Shown here piece by piece: positions 55,570-64,000 of a stretch of 64,000 bases of DNA (its first letter is position 1; each line of letters starts with the position of its first letter). The stretch is from Ipomoea triloba. Taxonomy: Eukaryota > Streptophyta > Magnoliopsida > Solanales > Convolvulaceae. The position numbers and the translations under genes are program-made. The notes under the pieces were generated by a model. It was not told the DNA's origin. It searched no databases and saw only the letters and a program-made list of their open reading frames with translations. The stretch covers positions 15,211,840 to 15,275,839 of the forward strand of contig NC_044920.1 of the NCBI RefSeq assembly GCF_003576645.1. Direction: 5' to 3'.

Positions 55570-56096
55570 AGTTTCAGGTACGGTTGTCATTTCTAGATCC
55601 AACTGTGCTGTTAGTCTGAGCCATTGATCATGCTTAAATCAATGTCTATGATTAACATTGATTAAAAAACACGCAGTGGCAATTTGGTCTTTTTGCATCT
55701 TGGTCAAATTTAAGGTGGTGGTTTTTGTGCTTAAGGTGAGTGGTTTTTGTACCATGTGGCTTAAGGTGCATGATTTTCCTTCTTAAGGCGCGTGGTTTGT
55801 GTGCTTAAGGTGCGTCAGTTGTTGAAACTTAAGGTGCGCCATTTTAAAACTTTTAGGCGTGTGGTTTGTGTTCTTAAGGTGCTTTGTTTGTGTGCTTAAG
55901 GTGCATAGTTTGTATACTTAATGTGCGCTACTTTCAAACTTTAGGTGCGTGGTTTGTGTTATTAAGGTGCTTTGTTTGTGTGCTTAAGGTGCGTGGTTTG
56001 TATACTTAAGGTGCGTCATTTTAATGCTTAAGGTGCGTCTTTTTGAGTTAACCGCACAACCGCACGGGAAGCTGTACCCGCACATGAACCATTCCA
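55570..56096. mobile_element. MITE-like element with internal degenerate 22-bp array
   Basis: The right end (GTTAACCGCACAACCGCACGGGAAG to about 56096) matches, inverted, the arm of the MITE at 56205-56425 (TTCCCGTGCGGCCGTGCGGTT). The interior 55713-56044 is a degenerate tandem array of CTTAAGGTGCGTGGTTTGTG-type units, about 15 copies. The left end near 55580 is weakly defined. TA runs adjoin it. No coding capacity. Confidence 0.55.
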
Positions 56097-56205
56097 TATA
56101 TATATATATATATGTATATACAAATATGTATACACATATATGTGTATACATATATGTATACACATATATGTGTACACATATATGTGTATACATATATATA
56201 TATAG
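56097..56205. repeat. Alternating TA/CA/TG-rich repeat
   Basis: Alternating purine-pyrimidine sequence of TATACACATATATGTG type between two MITEs; self-complementary. Frames through it give Tyr/Ile/Cys runs and are not genes. Confidence 0.85.
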
Positions 56206-56425
56206 GGTCATGTTCAGGTGTGCCCGTGCCTTCCCGTGCGGCCGTGCGGTTCACACCACTCAATGTTACGAAATACACCACTCAATGTTAAGAAACACAC
56301 CACACAAATATGCACTGTGGTGTGTTTCTTAACATTGTAGTGTGTTTCTTAACATTGAGTGGTGTATTTCGTAACATTGAGTGGTGTGTGACCGCACGAC
56401 CGCACGGGAGAGCACGGCCGCATTT
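56205..56425. mobile_element. Foldback MITE, ~220 bp
   Basis: The left arm (GGGTCATGTTCAGGTGTGCC, CCGTGCGGTTCACACCACTC, AATGTTACGAAATACACC) is repeated inverted on the right (GGTGTATTTCGTAACATTGA, GTGACCGCACGACCGCACGG). It can form one long hairpin with a short loop near 56312. It adjoins TA repeats on both sides, a common target. Confidence 0.8.
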
Positions 56426-56434
56426 GAACCAAAA

Positions 56435-56436
<2 letters not shown>

Positions 56437-56508
<72 letters not shown>

Positions 56509-56560
56509 TGTATGTATGTATGTATGTATGTATGTATATTTATTTATTTATTTATTTAAA
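56437..56560. repeat. (TA)n(TATG)n(TTTA)n microsatellite
   Basis: Three successive simple-repeat blocks. No gene. Confidence 0.95.
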
Positions 56561-56680
56561 ATACGCACGATGTGGGAATTGAAATGTCCAATGAAATAAC
56601 AAAAAATAAAAGTAAACCATCAAAATAAATAAAGAAATAAACAAATAACATAGAAATTTATAAATAATAGAAGGGAAAGA

Positions 56681-57252
56681 TGCAATTTTAGTCCCTCAAT
56701 TGTCCTTTGCTAGCGCTTTTAGTTCCAAACTTTTTATAGTTGCAATATACACCCATAATTCTTAAAAAGAGTTGCAGCTTTTATCATCGAGGCATCGAGC
56801 AACAAAACTATTAAACTCAATTAAAATTTTACTTAGTACATGGGTATTTTAGTACTTTTTAATGTTTCTTCTTTAATTATAATCTTATTTAGTCTCGATA
56901 TTTTTTTTGAAAAATAAAAATTATGATTTTAATGGGGTATTGTAAGGAAATTATTAGGGACGATGTGAAACAATTGAAAAAGAAAAATTTAGCGAAGAAT
57001 GTTTCCAAATCTCTATTTTACATATGAAATATCAAAACTGAAAATGTTATAAAGACAAAGATAATAATTAAAACTTTAAAATATCCATGTACTAAGTAAA
57101 ATTTTAATAGAGTTTAATAGTTTGTAGCTCTAGGGCTTAAAAATGTACCAGTAGCTTTCTTGAAGAGTTAGAGATGTATAATATTATTATAAAAAGTTAG
57201 ATACTAATATTGGTAGCAATGAACAATTGAGGGACTAAACTCGCATTTTTTC
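56681..57252. mobile_element. Foldback element with ~190-bp inverted arms
   Basis: The left arm (GATGCAATTTTAGTCCCTCA, TTAAAATTTTACTTAGTACATGG) is repeated in inverse order on the right (CCATGTACTAAGTAAAATTTTAA near 57087, TTGAGGGACTAAACTCGC at the end). The arms pair over about 190 bp with mismatches, and the middle is AT-rich. A related half copy lies at about 58503-58680 (TTTTAGTCCTTTAATT, GTGCTAGTATTTTAGTA). Confidence 0.75.
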
Positions 57253-57930
57253 TATAATAGAATATATAATTTTAATTTTGACAATAAGAAATATTATTAT
57301 CTAGCATATTTTTTTTTTCAAAAAAATGCATTGAACATAGTAAGTATTGTGTTACAAAAAAAAAAAAAAAACAAAAGATTTAGTAGCAAATGCAATTACT
57401 TTTTCTTATAATTTTTTTTATAATTAGATTAGTAATGTGAATATCATAATAAATGAAATAGGAATGTTTTGTTAATAATAAGCCATAAGCCAATGATACA
57501 TATAGTCCACATCAAATAAGATACAAATGGAAAACTAAACTAATTTACTAAAAAAATGGAATTTTCATTAAAAAAAGAAAGTCAAAATAAATTAAATTTT
57601 CAAATAAGAAAAGCATATGAAAATAGCTAGATACACATTGTTCATTAATTAAAAAGTGATTAAATTAAACTAAATTTATAGAAATTACATATACATACAT
57701 GTATGCAAGTGATGATTGTAATTTACATAATGAGAGGTAGCACTGACCAAATAAAAAAATATTGAGGATAAATTTGATACGAAGCTATAAATATACAACA
57801 CAAATAGCACCAAATAAAAAGTAGTTAATAATGTTTCTTATATTACTAATAGATTTTTAATTCCAATTAAGAATTAATGTTAAAATAATGATCAAAAGAA
57901 AAAAAACATGTGAAGAGTGAAAACTAGAAC
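57253..57930. other. AT-rich intergenic DNA
   Basis: Poly-A/T rich, no gene. Parts resemble 54960-55500 (the ATCATAATAAATGAAATA and CACATCAAATAAGATACAAATG words occur in both), suggesting an old local duplication or shared repeat. Confidence 0.5.
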
Positions 57931-57931
57931 A

Positions 57932-58113
57932 CAATGGGGTAGCTCAAGTGGCAAGTGAGCTCTCTTTGTGGAGAGGAATTCCGGGAAAACCCGGGTTCAA
58001 TTCCCGCAAGCGACGATTCCCCTTGGGCCAGCTCCTGTGCCTCTTGGAGTGAGTGAACGTGGGTGGACCCGGATCGTTAAACGGACGGAGAAAGACCCCG
58101 TGAATTTACCAAA
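57932..58113 (+). mobile_element. tRNA-derived SINE
   Basis: It holds an internal RNA polymerase III promoter: A-box-like TAGCTCAAGTGG at 57940-57951 and B box GGTTCAATTCC at 57994-58004, 54 bp apart as in tRNA genes. A tRNA-unrelated body (CCCTTGGGCCAGCTCCTGTG, GGTGGACCCGGATCG) follows to about 58113. It is too long and too poorly paired to be a tRNA gene. No TSD was found; the 3' end is A-rich. Confidence 0.8.
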
Positions 58114-59040
58114 ATAAATGCAAAGAAAAACAAAAAATAACAAAAGAATAAATACTTAATATAATTGATACTACCAATACAATTTTCATTCCAATTGAGA
58201 ACTAATATCATTGGCTCCTATTAAATTTTATAAAGATATTTAATGACAGAACTGCACATCATTGGCTCCTATTAAATTTTATAAAGATATTTAATGACAG
58301 AACTGCAGATGACAATTATTGTGGGTGTGAAAGTTAGAAGGGATCGGAGATTCACTGAATTAAGTTTGATATAATTTAAATATAGGTCAGTAGGTGACAT
58401 TAATTGATACTATAATTTTATAATTTATAACTTATAATTTCATATTTGAGTCTAATTTTGTCAATCTAAATAATTTTTTAGAGATCCTTTATATCTATAG
58501 GTAAATTGCCTTTTAGTCCTTTAATTATTCTTCTCAATTCATTTTAATCCCACATTTTTTTTGTCATTATAATATATCCCTTAAATATTTAAAGAAAGTT
58601 ACAGTTTTAGTCTTTAAAGCAGCAAAATTACTAAAGTTTAAGATTTTCATTAGTGTGCTAGTATTTTAGTAATGAAAAATGCTTTGTTTCCCTCCAAAAT
58701 TCTCATATTAAAATTTCTCATGACCTATAATCATCGAGTGTCATAAATTGGTTGAATTAAAGAAATTAAATAAAAAAACATAAACTTTTAAAACATATTT
58801 ATTTTTAACAAAGAGTGAAGTTGATGAGGGAAAAATTGGCAAATACTACATGTTTGTACAACCCGTAAATAACAAATTAAAGTATAACTGCAATGCAAGA
58901 ATTATTGTTGGGCCAAATTTGAGGACATAAAACAACTTATTCTAAAATTTCGTCTCTTTCAAACCACATTAGTTCTCATCATATATATAATTTTATCATG
59001 TCATATCTATTGCTTTCCTGCACATCATATAAGCTGACTG
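58114..59040. other. AT-rich intergenic DNA
   Basis: No gene. It contains the 51-bp duplication (58207-58308) and a half copy of the foldback element (about 58503-58680). Confidence 0.55.
58207..58308. repeat. 51-bp tandem duplication
   Basis: Two copies starting ATCATTGGCTCCTATTAAAT, at 58207 and 58258, essentially identical. Confidence 0.92.
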
Positions 59041-59078
59041 ATTTAAAACATTTATGACTCTAACCAAACACATATTTA

Positions 59079-59894
59079 TCACTCAGCGATAACTTCTGCC
59101 TTAACTTCTACTGCACACATGCCAGGATAACCGGAAATAAAGTAAGTGGTTCTTCTTGCCAGTATAACATAGTCGTGCCCTGAGTTCAACCTCGTCCCGG
59201 ATGGAGTGCAAGAATCATAATTCTGCTTATTCACAATCCACACATCTTGATAATTCGTATCATAGTTAAACTCTGAAAAGCAATACAAAACAATAATTAA
59301 TTAATTTGACCAAGAATATGTTTGATTATTAAATAAAGGCAAAAACTTGTGTGAGACCGTCAGGTCAATATGCAAATGTAACACTTATATGCACAAATGT
59401 AATACTAATTAGGAATAAAATTTTTGTTACTTATAAGGGTTAATGTAATACTTTTATGGGAAAATACAATACTTTTACATTTCGATTTAAAAGTATTACA
59501 TTTTTCCTCAAAAGTATTATATTTGTCCTTATAAGTAAGGTGCACTTGTCAACATTACTTATTATGAAAAATGTATTACTTTTTTTTTTATAAGTAACAA
59601 AAATTGTAATTTTGATTAGTGTTAGATTTGAGCATATAAGTATGACATTTGCATGGTGATTTGACCCGACCCGACCCGTCTCACGAATAAGGATCCGTGA
59701 GACGGTCTCATACAAGTGTGACCCTTAAATAAAAATAACATTTTTATACCTAGAACATCACCAGCCTTGAACTTTTTACCATTTGGCCAGCCATTCATGT
59801 CAAGGCCCCATTCAACGCTGATAACATCCGCATAAGCAAAACCACACAACATTGCTATTATAGCAATGGCTGCAATACTTTTCTGAACAAACTT
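59079..59894 (-). pseudogene. Phytocyanin (plantacyanin)-like gene, copper ligands and start codon lost
   Basis: Two exons join with a canonical GT...AG intron (59749-59273). Exon 1 ends GATGTTCTAG at 59750 and exon 2 starts AGTTTAACTATG at 59272; together they give the family motif VLEFNYD. Exon 1 encodes a hydrophobic leader ending GFAYA, then WPNGKKFKAGDVL. Exon 2 encodes SCTPSG, GHDYVILARRTTYF and YPGMCAVEV, stopping at TGA 59081-59079. The two disulphide cysteines are kept, but positions of the four type-1 copper ligands carry Gln, Ser, Met and Val. The codon where the signal peptide should begin is AAG (59894-59892). The first ATG (59852) would leave an 8-residue leader. There are no other stops or frameshifts. 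Phytocyanins are secreted or wall-associated; copper-less members exist in the family. It may be a recent pseudogene or use a non-AUG start. Confidence 0.75.
59345..59725. mobile_element. MITE in the phytocyanin intron
   Basis: The ends are inverted: ACTTGTGTGAGACCGTC on the left and GACGGTCTCATACAAGTGTG on the right. Further inside, GTCAATATGCAAATGTAAC pairs with the inverted GACATTTGCATGGTGATTTGAC. It fills most of the 477-bp intron without touching the splice sites. Confidence 0.8.
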
Positions 59895-59994
59895 CTATCA
59901 AACAAATGAAAGATGAGAGCTTTCTTGTGATTAAACTTTGTCCTTGTACCTAGTACTGAAATGAAGAATGCAATAAATATTATGAGACCAGACT

Positions 59995-60004
59995 CCTATT
60001 TATA
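59995..60004 (-). promoter_or_regulatory. TATA box of the phytocyanin-like gene
   Basis: The minus strand TATAAATAGG lies about 100 bp upstream of the expected start codon position (59894). No ATG lies between it and 59852. Confidence 0.6.
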
Positions 60005-60118
60005 AGTTGTAACGCTAGTTCAATTATGACAAGTTTTATTGGATTTGCATAATTTGGAATTTATATGTGTAATTGGGTTACAAGAATGTCAATCTTTGCA
60101 TGAATTTTGGCAAATTAT

Positions 60119-60455
60119 GTTATGGACCCGGGTCCATTTCACAATTTTAGAACTTTATATTCAAAATTTTAGAACTCTATGTTGACAATTTTAGATCTCA
60201 ATATACAAAATTACATTACTCAATATTCACAATTTTGAACTCTATATATATTCTCAATTTGTTATATAGATTCAAAAATTGTGTTATATTGTTGAATATA
60301 GAGTTATGAAATTGTGAATATAGAGTTAATTATGAAATTGTGAATATAAAGTTCTATAATTCTGAATATAGAGTTCTATAACTGTGAACATAGAACTCTA
60401 AAATTGTGAACAAGGTTCTAAAATTGTGAACATGAACCCGGGTCCATGGCATAAC
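60119..60455. mobile_element. MITE with GGACCCGGGTCCA termini
   Basis: Left GTTATGGACCCGGGTCCATT with CACAATTTTAGAAC is mirrored on the right by GTTCTAAAATTGTGAAC and ACCCGGGTCCATGGCATAAC. The interior is repeats of AGTTCTATAATTGTGAATAT type. No TSD was identified. It lies upstream of the phytocyanin promoter. Confidence 0.72.
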
Positions 60456-60807
60456 AACCGATGAATCTGATGGGTTGGCCTAATAAAATAGAAAAGTTTA
60501 GGTTTTGGCTTGGTGCTTGTTAGGAACAACTGTAATTTTGAATTTGATGGCACCAAAGTCAGGAAATTTTATTAGAATGCAGTATCTGTTCATAACTACT
60601 TTCTCAACCTGTTGAAGCACAAGAGTGGGAAGGGTTTGATGCCACTGGACCACAAAGTCCTTGGCAATATTTTAGACTTAAGAACTCAATTTTCTCTTAT
60701 CTAGTCTGGATGGTAACTCGAATAGTTACATCTCGGGTGATATGAAGATAAGCTTCGAAGTGTTCAAGAGCAGAAGAGTTCGAGCCCAAGAATTCAAGAT
60801 CGAAAGA
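60456..60807. other. Intergenic DNA, nothing recognised
   Basis: No supported gene. It borders the long LTR at 60808 (preceded by AAAGA). Confidence 0.5.
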
Positions 60808-61118
60808 TGTAACACCCCGGCTCGGCTATACCGTACATCCGGAGTAGTTACCGCCACACCTAGACCAAACCCAGCCGAATCCACGCGGGGTTCACTCTAG
60901 GTGCACAGGCTAAGGGAGAGGAAAAACGTTTCACAACATCATCATTCCCCAACTTATATTTTCATGCATATATATGTAGATGAGCAAAAGGGGTAGCTGC
61001 ACTAGCTACCACTATACACAAGAGTTTAAGTACAACTGACTAGCCAACTAAGTTCATCATGGCTACAAAAGATATATACACAAAAGAGTTTCCTCCCAGA
61101 ACTTTCCCAACCAGCCAA

Positions 61119-61695
61119 CTACTCTAAGAGGCGGTACACCGGTCCGGAGTACGTCCCCCACACTAGATGCCACTCACCTGCGAACCAGGTGATATGGTCC
61201 AAAAAGTAACAGGGAGTGTTCACCATAGACCACTCATCCCAATGCTCCGAAGGACTGGGATCCCACGGATAGGGATAAAAGACCACAAACTCTAAGGGGT
61301 CACTCCCCTCTAACACCTCGATGGGATAGAACCCAAACCTAGACTGGGCCCTATCTAGAAAAGTCGGCTCACTACTGCGAACCGGAATGCGAGAGGGTGT
61401 AGTCGGGTAAGCTGGAGGAGGACTGTACTGCGGAGGAGGAGGAACAGGAGCATAGATCGGGTCCAAAGCAGGATCATAGACCGGGTCCAAAGCAGGAACA
61501 TAGACCGGGTCCGGAGCAAGAACCGAATCGGGAGTATAGACTGACTGGAGCAGGAGGATCTGGAGCGAAGCCTGGGGCATACGGGTCATCACCCGTCAAC
61601 AAGTGCACATAGCCGTCATAGTCATAAAGGGGAAAGTAAAACTCTGAGGAACCACTAGAGTTCCCCGGGCTACAAGAACCCACACTAGACTCCAT
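61119..61695 (-). pseudogene. LTR-encoded small protein, copy 3 (one frameshift, no stop)
   Basis: From ATG 61695 (MESSVGSCSPGNSSGSSEF), the frame gives the acidic YDYDGYVHLLTGDDPYAPGFAP segment. A shift of one base near 61560 moves to the frame with a Pro/Asp/Val-rich repeat (DPVY units), RSSEPTFLDRAQSRFGFY and the conserved block GSDPLEFVVFYPYPWDPSP, EWSMV, FLDHITWFAGEWHLVWG, GPVYRLLE, stop at 61119. It is about 191 residues. The ATG directly follows a TTTACCAG segment that, with CTAAC about 30 bases upstream, looks like a plant 3' splice site and is conserved in the other LTR copies. No known family; function unknown. Confidence 0.65.
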
Positions 61696-61944
61696 CTGGT
61701 AAAGGACACAATGAAGTGTAGTTAGCGCGACGGCTAAGTAAGGAAATCCAATATAATAATTAGAAAAAGATAACCGTTACCCAACGGTCGCAATCTACCT
61801 GCAAGTATTTAACAGTAAAACAGTGCAGCGCAGTATATAAGTGACATCAGCACATAATACTTCTATTACTGAAAATTTTCATTTAATTCAAAGTGGGAAA
61901 CACAACACGTATTTTAAGGTTCGGGACACACGACCTTTTCATTC

Positions 61945-62170
61945 CCACTCAATCTCTCAGCGAATAGACTTCGCTCTACAGTATGAACAGATCATACAAA
62001 TTCTCACACTTCACTCAGCGAATAGACTTCGCTCTGCAGTATGAATAAATCATACAAAATCTCACACTTCACTCAGCGAATAGACTTCGCTCTGCAGTAT
62101 GAATAAATCATACAAAATCTCACCATTCACTCAGCGAATAGACTTCGCTCTGTAGTATGAACTATTCATA
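61945..62170. repeat. Four ~54-bp units carrying paired stem-loops
   Basis: Each unit has CAGCGAATAGACTTCGCT followed by CTGCAGTATGAATAAATCATAC or a close variant, starting near 61958, 62017, 62076 and 62132. Related LTRs have one unit. Confidence 0.85.
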
Positions 62171-62454
62171 CAGAACCCTTCACCATTCATTATATTCACA
62201 CGACACAAACTCATCAACTTGTTCCAATATATCTCCCAAAAATACACATATTAAGTAGTGTCCTTTCTATTACGAAAATCCAAGTACGAGAGTCACAATA
62301 ATACTTAAAACACAATTTTTCTCCAAGTTAATAAGTATAATGCACAAAATAATAATATTCGAACCTTTCAAAAATTCACCCGATTGCCCGTAGGCCTTCA
62401 AAACATCGCAATATTCGGGATTAAAAACATCGGGGACAAGTTTGGTTAAAAACA

Positions 62455-62615
62455 AATCGAAAACGAGTCCGCGTCGCGCGGACTCGCGATTGGCCGCACC
62501 AGCGGACGCACGGCGGACGCAGGCGTCCGAGCCGCGTTCGCTGGTTCGGCGTTTCTCGCCGAAACTGGACGCCCACGGACGCGCAGCGGACGCGCGTCCG
62601 TGCCCGCGTCCACCC
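62455..62615. repeat. CpG-rich GGACGC-repeat island inside the LTR
   Basis: Strongly GC- and CpG-rich, with many GGACGC/GCGTCC words including the palindromic GGACGCGCGTCC. The flanks are AT-rich and align with other LTR copies that lack it. Small frames through it on both strands are composition artefacts. Confidence 0.75.
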
Positions 62616-64000
62616 AAATCTGGCAGAAATTTCAGTTGGCGCAGTCCGAAAGATTGAGCCGGTAAAAATAGTTCCCGAACTCTTTTTCACTTGAAATTTT
62701 TATGGTGGAACCCCAACTTATAGTACTTGATGTCCATAAAAATTTTTTGGTCATTTTGATCCTCGTATAAACACAGAAAATTCCCTTTTTGCCCTTGTCA
62801 GTGTGCTGTCCAGAATATTTTTCTCTTTGGACTAGTTTTGGAAAAAAATTCGAAAACCGTACTTATACTACTCCGATCCTTACGAAATTTTATATGCGGG
62901 TTCTACACTTATTGAACTACATATCTGAGAAAAATGGAGTCAAAATACCTTACCAATTTTTCCCAATAAATCTCGGAAGTTACTGCTAGAGACTAACTTG
63001 ATTTTTTTCAATATTTTCACAAGTATAAGCCTATATGGACATAAATACAACCTATACATGCATAAACTAGATATAAACATGCATACAAAAATTACTAAAC
63101 ATTAAAATGTAATTTCTTTGAGCCAACTTGTAGATCCACAACTTAACACATATTTTTTTTTCACGTAAAATTTCCTAGTCACGTAATTTACTAGCATTTG
63201 TTCACCTTCAAGTGATTGAGCCAACTTAAGGGATTCCTTACCTTTGTAGAAACCTTAAAAACCGTACAAGTTGATGATGCCTTCCTTGGATTCCTTCACC
63301 AAAGATCCTAACAAAACACCATAATACAATGTTTTCATAAATCTTAAGTCCAAGCTTAAGTCTTAGGAGGGATTGAACCGAACAAAACCGAAGTTCTTAC
63401 CTATAGTAGAGTTCTTGGAGTTGAAGAAATGCCTAAGGAGTTCTTAGATCACAAATATGGAAGACTAATATTTTTCCTCCTCTTCTTCCTTGTGTGTTCG
63501 AAAATGGAGTGTAGAGAGAGAGGGGTGATCATTATTTGGCTTGAGATGAAGTAACAAGTGCAATCCCTCCATACTCTTTATGACAACATTAATGATCCAA
63601 TCCTATTGGGATTTGTTGCCACTTGTCAATACCCTATGGAGTCTCTAGGAAGATCTCAATTTATTTTGCCAGTTTATGGTTAAATCAGATGAAAGTTCGG
63701 AGGATTATAACTTAATTCGGGAAAATTCTAACACCAAAATTATCCTAAAAATAATCCCGTCGCTCAATCACCAAAATTGGGAATTTTTCGGTATCTCGCG
63801 AAATATAGGTACAGGTTCGTAACAATTTACCCCTTACAGTCCATTTAAAATTTTACTTGAACTAACTAGAAGTTCAGGCTTAATCGTATGATACTTAATA
63901 ATCCAATTTCTAGGAAAAATTCGAACTGAATCTACATCCTTAAAAATGTTACGGTCCGTGACCGGTACGTAGTTCGCAGCTTATTAATAACTTAGTAAGA

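Larger units (their letters stand above)
60808..64000 (-). mobile_element. Long LTR (TGTAACACCCC family), diverged member, runs off the window
   Basis: It starts TGTAACACCCCGGCTCGGC and is collinear with the LTR at 6047 (ACCGCCACACCTAG, GTGCACAGGCTAAG, the small ORF, the stem-loop pair) but well diverged at nucleotide level. It also matches the reverse of 1-2667 (62640-62960 against 690-910). It carries four copies of the stem-loop unit and a CpG-rich insert at 62455-62615 not seen in the other copies. Its far end is outside the window. Confidence 0.8.

Noticed and set aside
57932..58113. tRNA gene
   Set aside because: A- and B-box words are present but there is no cloverleaf or acceptor stem, and the unit continues with a SINE body.
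59079..59894. Functional blue-copper protein
   Set aside because: All four expected copper-ligand positions carry non-ligand residues and the initiator codon is AAG.
60119..60455. Promoter enhancer of the phytocyanin-like gene
   Set aside because: Inverted termini and internal repeats show it is a MITE; no regulatory motif was identified.
62270..62690. Arg/Ala-rich frames on both strands
   Set aside because: A product of the GGACGC-rich island composition; no matching frame in related LTRs.

Overview
This window is nuclear DNA of a flowering plant. The evidence is Ty1/copia elements (one of them Sirevirus-type), an Athila-type Ty3/gypsy element primed by tRNA-Asp, a plant L1 LINE with a C-terminal RNase H, a tRNA-derived SINE, several MITEs and one spliced phytocyanin-like gene. 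A eudicot, perhaps an asterid, fits the repeat types, but the species is not resolved. Almost everything is transposable element. Only one host-type gene is visible (59.1-59.9 kb, minus strand).

The left 25.7 kb is a nest. An old copia element (Copia-A, minus strand) has its 3' part at 2668-4529 and its 5' part at 24048-25724. An Athila-like element (4535-24042, target-site duplication GTGTA) splits it inside the pre-integrase/integrase coding region. On the left, Copia-A is cut by a long LTR ending at 2667. The Athila-like element carries gag, protease and an extra 3' ORF, but no recognisable reverse transcriptase, RNase H or integrase. It is itself invaded by a long solo LTR (6047-10460, TSD ACACT). 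This stretch also holds large exact or near-exact duplications next to single Ns, a 500-N gap, and tandem repeats whose register slides. Several of these look like assembly products.

From 25.9 to 34.7 kb, a L1 LINE (minus strand, RT domain deleted) sits between inverted termini of a probable TIR element and is split by another long-LTR element (29122-32953, TSD CTACC) that contains an ~870-bp tandem array. From 34.9 to 54.4 kb, a decayed copia element (Copia-B, TSD CTTAT/CCTAT) carries a 424-bp Mutator-type MITE in its 3' LTR. It is split by a young, near-intact Sirevirus-like element (38387-52688, TSD CATAT) with gag, pol and an intact 1158-codon third ORF.

From 54.4 to 60.8 kb the DNA is AT-rich, with MITEs, a SINE and the phytocyanin-like gene, which lacks the copper ligands, has AAG where ATG is expected and has a MITE in its intron. 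From 60808 to the end is another long LTR of the TGTAACACCCC family.

Three observations stand out. First, these long LTRs encode a small protein that differs between diverged copies mostly at synonymous sites. It is preceded by a conserved splice-acceptor-like segment. Second, the Sirevirus-like element is studded throughout, in coding and non-coding sequence, with a CTCTCGA/TCGAGAG half-palindrome. Third, a pair of stem-loops is conserved across the long LTRs and amplified fourfold in one of them.
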